Positions 27,056 through 35,453 of a DNA stretch of 47,827 bases are shown one piece after another (position 1 is the first letter of the stretch; every line of letters begins with the position of its first letter). Origin of the DNA: an uncultured Actinomycetes bacterium (GTDB taxonomy: Bacteria > Actinomycetota > Coriobacteriia > Coriobacteriales > Atopobiaceae); NCBI GenBank assembly GCA_900318935.1, contig ONMP01000002.1, positions 1 to 47,827 on the forward strand, given 5' to 3'. The position numbers were made by a program, and so were the translations under genes. The notes below the pieces were generated by a model. That model was not told the DNA's origin and did no database searches. It worked only from the letters and a program-made list of their open reading frames with translations.

Positions 27056-28231
27056 ATGGCATTCGACCTCGAGATTCCCGAGCCCGAGGAAGTAAAGGCA
27101 AAAGTCGAGCAGGAACTCGCCGTCCCCGAAGATCGTGCACAGGTCATCGACAACGTCGCACAGGCCAAGGGCGAAGAGATCATGGCCGTCGACCTCGACT
27201 CAGTGGCGAGCCGTCGCGAGATTACGCATGCCGTCGAGGACCTCGGCTCCGACCTCGTACGTAAGTCTTCCACAAAGAATGACATCCTCGCCAAGCGCAT
27301 GGCCGACCTCAGCCGCTCCGGCAGCGAGTCCGGCGAAGTCGCAAAGGGCCTCGAGGACCTCGCTATCAAGATGCGCGACCTCGACCCCTCTGGCATCGAC
27401 TTCATGAAGCAAGGTGCTTTTGGCAAGCTCTTCAACCCCGTGCGCCGCTATTTCGACCGCTACAAGTCAGCTGACGCCGAGATTGCCGAGATCGTCAAGT
27501 CACTCGACAGGGGCCGCGATACCCTTCGCAAGGACAACGTCACCCTCGAGATCGAGGCGGGCAACATGCGTGAACTCACCAAGCAACTCAACCAGCGCGT
27601 CGCCATGGCACAGGACCTCGACGCCTATCTTTCCAACGCGCTTGAAAACTATCGCGCACAGATTGGCGGTGACGACGACAAGACTCGCTTCCTCGAGGAG
27701 GAGGTACTCTTCCCCCTGCGGCAAAAGATCATGGACTTCCAGCAGCTGCTCGTCGTCAACCAGCAGGGCATCGTCGCCATGGAGGTCATTCGCAAGAATA
27801 ACCTCGAACTCATCCGCGCCGTCGACCGCGCCGAGAACGTCACCGTCGCCGCACTGCGCACGGCCGTTACCGTGGCTGGCGCCCTTTACAACCAGCGTAT
27901 CGTCCTCGAGAAAGTCCAAGCCCTGAACGCCGCAACCAACGACATGATCAACGCCACTTCGCGCATGCTCAAGGAGCAGGGTGTCGCCATCCAGAAGCAG
28001 GCCACCGATGCTGCAATCTCACCCGACACTCTCAAGGCTGCCTTCCAGGATACGCTATCCGCCCTCGACGACATTACCGACTACAAGCTCAAGGCGCTAC
28101 CCCAGATGCACCAGACCATCGAGGAGTTCCGTGCCATCGCAGACGAAGGCGAAAAGCGCCTGCAGCAGATGGAGGACTCCGGCGCCTTCTCGCTGAATCC
28201 CGGCTCCGACACGCGCCGCCTTCACAGCTAG
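27056..28231 (+). CDS. TelA family toxic-anion (tellurite) resistance protein
   Basis: 391 residues; AAAGGCAGG lies before the ATG. The TelA/YaaN pattern is plain: an N-terminal linker, QGAFGKLFNPVRRYFDRYKSADAEI, then long helices with LNQRVAMAQDLDAYL, LEEEVLFPLRQKIMDFQQLLVVNQQGIVAMEVIRKNNLELIRAVDRA, and VTVAGALYNQRIVLEKVQALN. TelA proteins give resistance to tellurite and to some cell-wall drugs and bacteriocins by an unknown mechanism. Cytosolic, helical. It ends the four-gene operon and is followed by a strong terminator. Confidence 0.92.
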   Translation: MAFDLEIPEPEEVKAKVEQELAVPEDRAQVIDNVAQAKGEEIMAVDLDSVASRREITHAVEDLGSDLVRKSSTKNDILAKRMADLSRSGSESGEVAKGLEDLAIKMRDLDPSGIDFMKQGAFGKLFNPVRRYFDRYKSADAEIAEIVKSLDRGRDTLRKDNVTLEIEAGNMRELTKQLNQRVAMAQDLDAYLSNALENYRAQIGGDDDKTRFLEEEVLFPLRQKIMDFQQLLVVNQQGIVAMEVIRKNNLELIRAVDRAENVTVAALRTAVTVAGALYNQRIVLEKVQALNAATNDMINATSRMLKEQGVAIQKQATDAAISPDTLKAAFQDTLSALDDITDYKLKALPQMHQTIEEFRAIADEGEKRLQQMEDSGAFSLNPGSDTRRLHS

Positions 28232-28257
28232 AGCTACCTAAATCGCAGTTAGGGTAC

Positions 28258-28294
28258 TGAGGGGTACCGGGGGACAGTCCCCCGGTACCCCTCA
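28258..28294. terminator. Palindromic terminator with GGGGGACAGTCCCCC core
   Basis: A perfect 17-bp stem (28258-28274 with 28278-28294) around a CAG loop lies between the convergent telA and GGDEF/EAL genes. The plus strand continues TCATTCCC, weakly T-rich. Related G-rich hairpins are at 34537-34596 and 39967-40030. Confidence 0.8.
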
Positions 28295-28307
28295 TCATTC
28301 CCAAGCA

Positions 28308-31300
28308 TTACAGCTCTAGGATCGTGTACGTCCCCTTGCCACTTTCCTTGCTCTGGTACATCGCGTCGTCAGCTACCTCAAGCAGGTCATAGAAGGTCGC
28401 GTCACGCTGGTTCAAAACCGCCACACCGACGCTGCACCTAGCTCCCACCGCATTCACTGACGCGATGATAGACCTAGCCCTTCTTCGTGCCAGCTCATCG
28501 ACCTCGGAAGGGGTGAACTCGGCGCCCGTCAGCGCCATGAACGCCACGAACTCGTCTCCCCCGTAGCGTCCGACAAGGTCACCTTCGCGGAAATTGCTCT
28601 GTAGCGCAGCCGCGACATCGCGAAGGAGCGCATCTCCCGCCAGATGCCCTTGTTCGTCGTTGACCTTCTTGAATCCATCGAGGTCGATCATAAACATGAG
28701 GCCCTCGCCCTCAGTTCGTATTGCGAGGTTGATGTTTTGCTCGGCCGCATTGCGGTTGAGGAGACCAGTAAGCGGGTCGATCTCGGCTTGGCGACGCCAC
28801 CAGCGCACCGACCCCATCTGGTCGTTGGAATCCTGAGCATAACCGTGAATCACCAGCGTGTTGCCATTCTCATCAGCTTCACAGGTGTAATTGACATGGT
28901 ACCAACGCAACTCATCACGCTCGCGCAGATTACTCTTGATATCGCTAAACCCTGCCGTAGGATGCGTACGCAAATCGCTTATCGTAGAGATAATCTTTGC
29001 CGCTGTGGACTTCGTAACGGTATCGGGCAGCTCCTCCATCAACCTTATGAAGTGCTCTATCACATAGTTCCGCCCTTCACCGTCGCCCGTCGGCGAGTGA
29101 ATCACGAGACGATCGGTCGCAAAATCGTAATCGAAGGGAATCACCAACGACCCAGCATGAGCGCCTGTTTCCTCAACCTCCTCGTACGGGTCGCTTACAA
29201 AGAGCAGGAGGGCATACAACCACTCGACTCCATCTTTGTCTGGCATCACGCGACCGAGAATGTTGACGTTGCGACGCTCGTTGCCATACCCATAGTGAAC
29301 ACGCAAATCGCAACTAAAGGTGGTGTGAGAGTGAGCACCCTGCGCGACAGCATCCATGAATTCTTGGCGATCTTCCACAATGATCGTCTGTTCTAGCGCA
29401 TTGTGGAAGCGACGAACGTACTCCGATTCGGAGAGACCGCTTTCCTCATAGACTTTGGGGCTAATGTAAACGATGTTCAGCGTGTCATCCACCTTGCACT
29501 TCACGAAGCTGTTGGGAACAATCGCATCGAGCATCTCGACGTTCCAACCCACATCCTGCATCGCCTGTGCACTGCGGTGCAACTCGCTCACGCTCGCATC
29601 CATCTCGTTCAGGACGCGCAAGATGTTCATGGAGTAGACATCGCCACGCGAACTCGTACCCAAATAACGTATCACAGCATCGATCCAACGACCGTTGATC
29701 ATCTCAAATTTGCAGGTTGCAGCACCGTATTCTCGCGCCTCGGCCGCTGCCCGCCACATCGTCTGGCGCGACGCAATCTTCACCTGCAAAAGCGGGTTTT
29801 TCTCTATTTCCCGAAGCTCTCCGCGCTTAAGACCACAAGCCTCATAGAACTCGTCGTTGGTCAAGATGCTCTCGCCGAGTCCCTCGCTAGCAAAGAAGAA
29901 CATCGTGGGACCCATCACATGATTGAAGAGATACGACGATGCCATATCGATGCGCGTAAGGTCGTCCAAGTGCGCGTCGCTGCGTGCGCGTCGCTGCGCA
30001 TGCTCAACCGCACGATTCGTGGCAACGAAGCTCTCAAAGTCATCAAGCGACATTGGGCGCGAGAAATGGTTACCCTGCATGAGGTGACAACCCATGTTTT
30101 TGAGCATCTCAGCTTGCTCGAGCGTCTCGACGCCCTCGGCAATTATGGGCGTATCCAGCCCTTGGAGCATACGAATTACTGACCCAAGAACTACGCCGCC
30201 CCGATTGCCGACCATTGCTGACTGCATGAAACCCATGTCGAGCTTGACCACGTCTACAGGCACGCCCTTGAGCATGTTGAGAGAAGAGAGCCCGCTACCA
30301 AAGTCGTCCATCTCCACCATCATGTTGTGCTCGCGCAGACGCTCCACTATCGTACTAATCCGCTCTGCGTCCTCAACGAACGCGCTTTCGGTAATCTCGA
30401 GCCGAATGCTCCCCGGCGGAAGATCGTATTTGAGATGCAAGTCGAGAAAACGTTCCAGCAGGTCAGGTTCAAACATCTCAGCTCGCGAGACATTCACGGA
30501 CACAGGCACAGGCTTGCTGTCCGCTTTGCTATGCCATCGTCCCACATTGCGACAGACTTCTTCCCACACGTAGATGTCAAGTTGGTGTACCTTGCCACAG
30601 TTTTCAAGGATGGGGATGAACTCATCCGGCATGATCAAACCCAAATCTTGGTGATTCCAACGCGCGAGGGCCTCAGCACCAATCACCTCGCCGAGTGCGT
30701 AGTCAATCTGTGGTTGATACCATACCTCGATGCGCCCGCGAAGAAGCGCATCGTCAATAGTCTGCTCAATAGCGATACGCCGCATGTCGCGCTCATAGTC
30801 CTCATCCGTGAAGCACATGATGCCACCGCTTCGGTTGTCATGAGCGTTTCGATGCGCTATCGAAGCGTAGTCGAGCGGCTTCTGATGGCTCGGGATGTCA
30901 AGGTCGGTTGGTCGCAAGATGTACACTCCCGCGCACAGAACCATGGGGAAACCGATGCCTTGCTCAGCGACCCCAACCTTCACTGCGGCCTGCAGTCGTT
31001 CAAAGGCTTTTGTGGCAGAATCTATATCACCGTGAGCAGAGAGCGCTATGAAGCGGTCACCACCCAGACGCGCAACTGGCAGCTCACCTTCAGACATGGT
31101 CTCGCGCATGCAAGTCGCGACAGTTCGAAGAACAGCATTGCCTTTGCTGTAGCCGTACCGCGGATTGATTGCCCGGAAATTACGTATGTCCAAGAACCAC
31201 ATGGCCAGATGCGTATAGCGCCTTGACGCGATAACCGATGCATATGCACGCCCAAATGCTGGAAGGGTGAGGCCCCCCGAAACGGGCTCGATCATCGGTG

Positions 31301-31442
31301 GTCCACCAGCAGGACCGCCTGGTCCCGCAGAGCCACCCGGCATGCCTGGCCCGCTTGGTTTACCTGGTCCACCTGGACCTCCATACGACATTTGCTGTGC
31401 CGAAGGCATTCCGCCAAGCGAAATGGGCATCCCGTCTACCAT
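28308..31442 (-). CDS. Cyclic-di-GMP enzyme, GGDEF-EAL-PAS-GGDEF
   Basis: 1044 residues; AAGGAA precedes the ATG. Residues 20-50 are a Gly-Pro-rich segment resembling collagen-like sequence. A degenerate GGDEF follows (RLGGDRF, about 126) and then a complete EAL domain from about 240: AEALARW, NVSRAEM, EITESAF, DDFGSGLSSL, AEGVET, so c-di-GMP phosphodiesterase activity is likely. The middle (about 520-860) looks like two or more PAS-type sensor modules. The C-terminus is an intact GGDEF with DPLTGLLNR, DLDGFKKVND and RYGGDEF (about 960), so cyclase activity is possible. No membrane helix. The order, with the active GGDEF at the end, is unusual. No other complete c-di-GMP gene is in the window. 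Confidence 0.9.
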   Translation of the reverse strand: MVDGMPISLGGMPSAQQMSYGGPGGPGKPSGPGMPGGSAGPGGPAGGPPMIEPVSGGLTLPAFGRAYASVIASRRYTHLAMWFLDIRNFRAINPRYGYSKGNAVLRTVATCMRETMSEGELPVARLGGDRFIALSAHGDIDSATKAFERLQAAVKVGVAEQGIGFPMVLCAGVYILRPTDLDIPSHQKPLDYASIAHRNAHDNRSGGIMCFTDEDYERDMRRIAIEQTIDDALLRGRIEVWYQPQIDYALGEVIGAEALARWNHQDLGLIMPDEFIPILENCGKVHQLDIYVWEEVCRNVGRWHSKADSKPVPVSVNVSRAEMFEPDLLERFLDLHLKYDLPPGSIRLEITESAFVEDAERISTIVERLREHNMMVEMDDFGSGLSSLNMLKGVPVDVVKLDMGFMQSAMVGNRGGVVLGSVIRMLQGLDTPIIAEGVETLEQAEMLKNMGCHLMQGNHFSRPMSLDDFESFVATNRAVEHAQRRARSDAHLDDLTRIDMASSYLFNHVMGPTMFFFASEGLGESILTNDEFYEACGLKRGELREIEKNPLLQVKIASRQTMWRAAAEAREYGAATCKFEMINGRWIDAVIRYLGTSSRGDVYSMNILRVLNEMDASVSELHRSAQAMQDVGWNVEMLDAIVPNSFVKCKVDDTLNIVYISPKVYEESGLSESEYVRRFHNALEQTIIVEDRQEFMDAVAQGAHSHTTFSCDLRVHYGYGNERRNVNILGRVMPDKDGVEWLYALLLFVSDPYEEVEETGAHAGSLVIPFDYDFATDRLVIHSPTGDGEGRNYVIEHFIRLMEELPDTVTKSTAAKIISTISDLRTHPTAGFSDIKSNLRERDELRWYHVNYTCEADENGNTLVIHGYAQDSNDQMGSVRWWRRQAEIDPLTGLLNRNAAEQNINLAIRTEGEGLMFMIDLDGFKKVNDEQGHLAGDALLRDVAAALQSNFREGDLVGRYGGDEFVAFMALTGAEFTPSEVDELARRRARSIIASVNAVGARCSVGVAVLNQRDATFYDLLEVADDAMYQSKESGKGTYTILEL

Positions 31443-31584
31443 AGTGTTCCTTCCCTAGTCCATCCATCTATCATTATGGCACAGGGCAAGCTGAAAAAAC
31501 GACTTATCCCGCAATCGGTAGCCAAGGTTGATGCTGAGAAAAAACAGGTCGACAGATTTGCATCCATCGACCTGCTCTTCTTCG

Positions 31585-31660
31585 TGGTGGGCCGTTAGGG
31601 TCTCGAACCCTAGACCTTGGGATTAAAAGTCCCCTGCTCTGCCTACTGAGCTAACGGCCC
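31585..31660 (-). tRNA. tRNA-Lys (anticodon TTT)
   Basis: 76 nt including an encoded CCA (31585-31587 on the minus strand). The acceptor arm GGGCCGT pairs with ACGGCCC, the D arm has AGCTCAGTAGGCAGAGCA, the anticodon loop is CTTTTAA, and the T arm has GGTTCGAGACC. Located upstream of, and convergent with nothing in, the GGDEF/EAL gene; same strand as rubrerythrin. Confidence 0.97.
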
Positions 31661-31685
31661 GTTCAGAGGGATTGTAGCACAATCT

Positions 31686-32231
31686 CTAGTAGTTGACTAC
31701 CTGCTCCTCGAAGTAGGATTGCGGATGGTTGCAAGCCGGGCAAACCTTGGGAGCCTTAGCGCCGACATGCAGATGCCCGCAGTTCAGGCACTTCCACACC
31801 TTGACGCCCTCGCGCTCAAAGACCTCGCCCTTCTCGATGCGCTCGACGAGCTTGAGGTAGCGCTCTTCATGTGCCTTCTCGATGGCAGCGACCAGCTTGA
31901 ACTTGCTGGCGATCTCTTTGAAGCCCTCCTCCTCGGCGACACGCGCAAACTCGGAGTACATGCTCGTCCACTCGTAGTTCTCGCCCGCAGCTGCATCCTT
32001 GAGATTGGTCAGCGTATCGGGCACGGCACCATCATGAAGGTACTTGAACCAAAGCTTTGCGTGCTCGCGCTCATTGCCGGAAGTCTCGGCAAAGATCTGG
32101 GAGATCTGTACGAAGCCGTCCTTCTTTGCACGGCTCGCGTAGTAGGCGTACTTGTTTGTAGCCTGGGACTCGCCAGCAAAGGCCTCTTCAAGGTTCTTCT
32201 TTGTCTGGGAACTCTCGAAATCGATTGCCAT
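31686..32231 (-). CDS. Rubrerythrin
   Basis: 181 residues from the ATG at 32231 (GGAGAGG 5 bases upstream). The N-terminal ferritin-like four-helix domain has the diiron ligands in [25 protein letters not shown] and [11 protein letters not shown]. The C-terminal rubredoxin-like domain has CLNCG and CPACNH for the Fe(SCys)4 site. It reduces hydrogen peroxide in anaerobes, taking electrons from rubredoxin or NAD(P)H oxidoreductases. Full length; the start is well defined. It supports an anaerobic host. Confidence 0.96.
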   Translation of the reverse strand: MAIDFESSQTKKNLEEAFAGESQATNKYAYYASRAKKDGFVQISQIFAETSGNEREHAKLWFKYLHDGAVPDTLTNLKDAAAGENYEWTSMYSEFARVAEEEGFKEIASKFKLVAAIEKAHEERYLKLVERIEKGEVFEREGVKVWKCLNCGHLHVGAKAPKVCPACNHPQSYFEEQVVNY

Positions 32232-32378
32232 AGCACCTCTCCTTTCGGACAATACAGACGAATTATCATCATAGTCCATGTCGCGCCACGAACGCAAGAG
32301 GCCGGAGAGACGCAAAAAGCCAGGGCCGCCGCACCACTCGGCACGACGTCCCCGGCTCAAACCGCGATGTTTCTGACG

Positions 32379-34439
32379 TTAGCGCTCGCCAGAGGCGCGG
32401 CGATCCTGATACTCTTGCGCGAGGCGCTGCTGCACGTCGTGCGGCACCTGCTCGTAGCCGCTGACCTCGAGCTCGAACTCGCCCGTGCCGCGCGTGAGGG
32501 AGCGCAGACGGGTGGCGTAGTCGGTAACCTCAGCGTAAGGCACGGTAGCCTCGACGCAGGTCTCGCCCGCGCCTGCTGCCTGCATGCCCTCGACGCGACC
32601 GCGGCTGGCCGAGATATCGCCCATCACGGCGCCGGCATAGCTCTCGGGCACGGTAATCTTCAGGTGAGCCATGGGCTCGAGCAGCACGGCGTCGGCACCC
32701 TTGATGGCGTCCTGGAAGCCCAGACGTGCGGCCGTCTTGAAGGCCATTTCGTTGGAGTCAACGGGATGGAACTGACCGTCAAAGACGGCAACCTTGACGT
32801 CGATGACGGGATAGCCCGCAAGGACGCCACCACGCATGGTCTCCTGCACGCCCTTGTCGATGGCGGGAATGAAGCCGCGCGGAATGGCACCGCCAACGAC
32901 CTCGTCGAGGAACTCATATCCACCGTCGGGGTTCGGCTCGATGCGGAGCTTGCAGTCGGCGAACTGGCCGGAGCCGCCGGTCTGCTTCTTGTGACGACCA
33001 TGACCAGTAGCGATGCGGCGGATGGTCTCGCGATACGGAATGCGCAGCTTGACGGTGTGCGCCGTGACGCCCGTACGATCCTCGAGACGCTCGAGCAAGA
33101 CGCTGACCTGCGCCTCGCCGATAGCGCTGATGACGGTCTGTCCCGTCTCCTCGTCGCGCTCGACCTTGAGGGTCGGGTCAGCTTCGGAGCTGCGCTCGAG
33201 GAAGGCGTAGAGCTTGCCCTCGGTGCCGCGCTGGTCGGGCTCGATGGCGATGCGATACAGGCTGTTGGGGAAGCGGAAGGCAGCCGCTTCGACCTTGCCC
33301 GTCGCGGAAAGCGTGTCACCAGTGAGGGCGTCGAGCTTCGGCACGACCACGATGTCGCCCGCAGCGGCGCTCTTGACGTCGGAGGTCTCGCGACCGGTCA
33401 TCACGTACAGGTGGCCCAGACGCTCGCCCTTGCGGGTGCGCGCATTGGTGAGCTCCATGCCGGGCGTGATGGTGCCGCAGAAGACCTTGAGGAAGGAAAG
33501 CTTGCCGTTCTGCGGATCGTTGAGGCTCTTGAAGACGAACGCGACGGGACGGTCGTCGTCCGGGTCGATGTCGAGCTGCTCGCCGTTGACCAGCGGCACG
33601 CGTCCGAAGTCGGCCATCGCGGGGAACCATGCGACAACGGCGTTCATGAAGGAGATGATGCCCTCCTCCTGCACGGCCGCACCAGCAAAGACGGGCACGA
33701 AGATGCGCTCGCGGATGGCGGTGGACAGGCAGTTTTCAATGTCCTCCTGCGTGACCTCTTCGCCCTCGAGGTAGGCCATCATGACGTCGTCGTCAGCCTC
33801 GGCAACGAGATCGATGAGCGTCTCGTGAGCCTCTTCGGCGGCGTCGGCATACTCGTCGGGAATATCTTCCTCAACGACCTTGCCCTTCTCGAGGTGACGG
33901 GCCTTCATGTGAACGACGTCGATGACACCCTTGAAGTTAGAAGCGGTGCCCATGGGAATGGTGACGGCACCGAGGTTGTTGCCGAAGCGCTCGCGGCAGA
34001 GCTCGAGAGCGGAGTCGAAGTCGGCCTCGGGCTTGTCGAGTCGATTGATGAAGACCGCGCGAGCAAGCGAGAGATCCTCGGCGGCATACCACAGGCGCGT
34101 GGTGGTGGTCTGCGGACCGTCATTGGCGTCAACCACAAAGAGAGCCGTCTCAGCAGCACTCATTGCCGCGTAGGCATCGCCTACGAAGTCGGGGTAGCAC
34201 GGGGCATCAAGGATGTTGATGCGGGTCTTCTGCCACTCGATGGGAGCCATCGTGGTCGAAATCGAGAAACCACGCGCGGTCTCCTGCGCGTCGTAGTCAA
34301 GCGTCGGCTTGGTGCCTGCATGGCCGCCCAGACGCGTCGTCTTTCCAGAAAGATGCAGCATGGCCTCGGCGAGCATGGTCTTTCCCACGCCACCTTGGCC
34401 AACCAAAACCACGTTCTTTACCTGCTGTTCCTTTGCCAT
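32379..34439 (-). CDS. Elongation factor G-like protein (EF-G2/FusA2 type)
   Basis: 686 residues; AAGGAGG lies before the ATG at 34439. All five EF-G domains seem present: GTPase with P-loop GQGGVGKT (14-21), then domains II-V (HGRHKKQTGGSGQFADCKLRIEP and GAVMGDISASRGRVEGM). The GTPase motifs are altered: G3 is DAPCYPDF (78-85) where EF-G has DTPGHVDF, losing the Gly and catalytic His; G4 is NRLD rather than NKxD. Related FusA2 proteins are also altered here. It is probably a ribosome-binding paralogue with slow or altered GTP hydrolysis, not the housekeeping factor. It stands outside the str operon context. Confidence 0.88.
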   Translation of the reverse strand: MAKEQQVKNVVLVGQGGVGKTMLAEAMLHLSGKTTRLGGHAGTKPTLDYDAQETARGFSISTTMAPIEWQKTRINILDAPCYPDFVGDAYAAMSAAETALFVVDANDGPQTTTTRLWYAAEDLSLARAVFINRLDKPEADFDSALELCRERFGNNLGAVTIPMGTASNFKGVIDVVHMKARHLEKGKVVEEDIPDEYADAAEEAHETLIDLVAEADDDVMMAYLEGEEVTQEDIENCLSTAIRERIFVPVFAGAAVQEEGIISFMNAVVAWFPAMADFGRVPLVNGEQLDIDPDDDRPVAFVFKSLNDPQNGKLSFLKVFCGTITPGMELTNARTRKGERLGHLYVMTGRETSDVKSAAAGDIVVVPKLDALTGDTLSATGKVEAAAFRFPNSLYRIAIEPDQRGTEGKLYAFLERSSEADPTLKVERDEETGQTVISAIGEAQVSVLLERLEDRTGVTAHTVKLRIPYRETIRRIATGHGRHKKQTGGSGQFADCKLRIEPNPDGGYEFLDEVVGGAIPRGFIPAIDKGVQETMRGGVLAGYPVIDVKVAVFDGQFHPVDSNEMAFKTAARLGFQDAIKGADAVLLEPMAHLKITVPESYAGAVMGDISASRGRVEGMQAAGAGETCVEATVPYAEVTDYATRLRSLTRGTGEFELEVSGYEQVPHDVQQRLAQEYQDRRASGER

Positions 34440-34478
34440 ATAACCCTCCTTGGTCAAGGCTTTACGCACATGGAGTCA

Positions 34479-34494
34479 ACAATACACGTATTGT
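34479..34494 (-). promoter_or_regulatory. Palindrome upstream of the EF-G-like gene
   Basis: ACAATAC-AC-GTATTGT lies 40 bases before the start; on the minus strand it overlaps a TTGACA. A good -10 is not seen 17 bases downstream. A possible operator. Confidence 0.35.
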
Positions 34495-34536
34495 CAATAG
34501 ATATAAACCCCTTATCGGGGAGCGGAACGAAAGTGT

Positions 34537-34596
34537 GGGGGTGACAGGGGGGACAGTCCTCTGGGTCCCCAGGGGACTGTCCCCCCTGTCACCCCC
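34537..34596. terminator. 60-nt perfect hairpin of the GGGGACAGTCC family
   Basis: 23-base arms (34537-34559 and 34574-34596) pair perfectly around a loop that itself contains CTGGG/CCCAG. It follows the PepSY gene (minus strand) and precedes the EF-G-like gene. There is no T-tract, so it may be a dispersed palindromic element acting as a terminator. Confidence 0.65.
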
Positions 34597-34616
34597 CTGC
34601 ACTCCCCGTGGCTAGG

Positions 34617-35258
34617 TTATTCCACAATCTCGTCCTCGTCGGCAAAGGCGGTCTCGAACTCAGGCTCAAACGTGCTGTCATTGAACGTCGGCGTCACGCT
34701 CCACACATCTCCGGTATAGGCATCGACCTCGACGGTGTAATGCGCGTCATCGAAGTCAAACGTCACCACGTAGTGTGCTGCGTCGCCACCGACTTCGAGA
34801 TCTGCCGTGGCATTGCGCACGTCGTTGCCGCCAGCCGCAGCATTGGCAGCAGCCCTGATCGCGTCATCGGACGAAATCATCTGACCGTCATCGACGTATG
34901 TGGCGGGCTGAGAAGCAGTCTCCGTCGTTCTCGTCGTCGAAGTGATGGCAATCAGTGACGGAGGCAGAACCTTACTCGCGACACGCCTGAAGAGACCCGT
35001 CCCAAACGCGAATGCACACACGATTGCAAGCGCGACCACGACGCCAACCACGGCTCCCTTTGCTGCCGGAGAGGTTCTTCTGGCCTCAGGGTACTGGACC
35101 CGTCGATAGCGAGGCTCTGCATACTCCGGATACTGCTGATAACCATAGTCGCCCTGCGCATAAGCGGGCCGCTGGCGAACCTGGGTATCGCGACGGTACA
35201 TGGTCTCGTCACGGGAAACGCGCTCGTCGTCATAGGTATTCATGAAGTTGGTGCTCAT
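34617..35258 (-). CDS. Membrane-anchored PepSY-domain protein
   Basis: 213 residues from the ATG at 35258 (AAAGGGCAC upstream). Residues 1-70 are a polar, Tyr/Arg-rich cytosolic region (YGYQQYPEYAEPRY). One membrane helix follows (GAVVGVVVALAIVCAFAFGTGLF), then an outside part ending in a PepSY-like fold (HYVVTFDFDDAHYTVEVDAYTGDVWSV). PepSY domains bind or inhibit peptidases or act in envelope signalling. It is divergent from the RNA methyltransferase gene. Specific role unknown. Confidence 0.8.
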   Translation of the reverse strand: MSTNFMNTYDDERVSRDETMYRRDTQVRQRPAYAQGDYGYQQYPEYAEPRYRRVQYPEARRTSPAAKGAVVGVVVALAIVCAFAFGTGLFRRVASKVLPPSLIAITSTTRTTETASQPATYVDDGQMISSDDAIRAAANAAAGGNDVRNATADLEVGGDAAHYVVTFDFDDAHYTVEVDAYTGDVWSVTPTFNDSTFEPEFETAFADEDEIVE

Positions 35259-35453
35259 TGAAGTGCCCTTTCTTCTTTCGTGTCGATGTTCTCGTTGAGT
35301 CTTATGCTCAAGGCGCTGGACCGTCTCAAAACGTCGTGACAGCACACTGCATCAACATCGCGCCTCCATATTGTCGGTATTCGATTACTTGCCCGTTTGA
35401 AGAGGACCAGTCGTCACGTACCGCGAAGCGATGCGACGTTGTACTATGTACAC

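Noticed and set aside
31719..34544. 941-codon plus-strand frame
   Set aside because: It is antisense to rubrerythrin and the EF-G-like gene, a mirror of strong GC codon bias; no recognisable protein.
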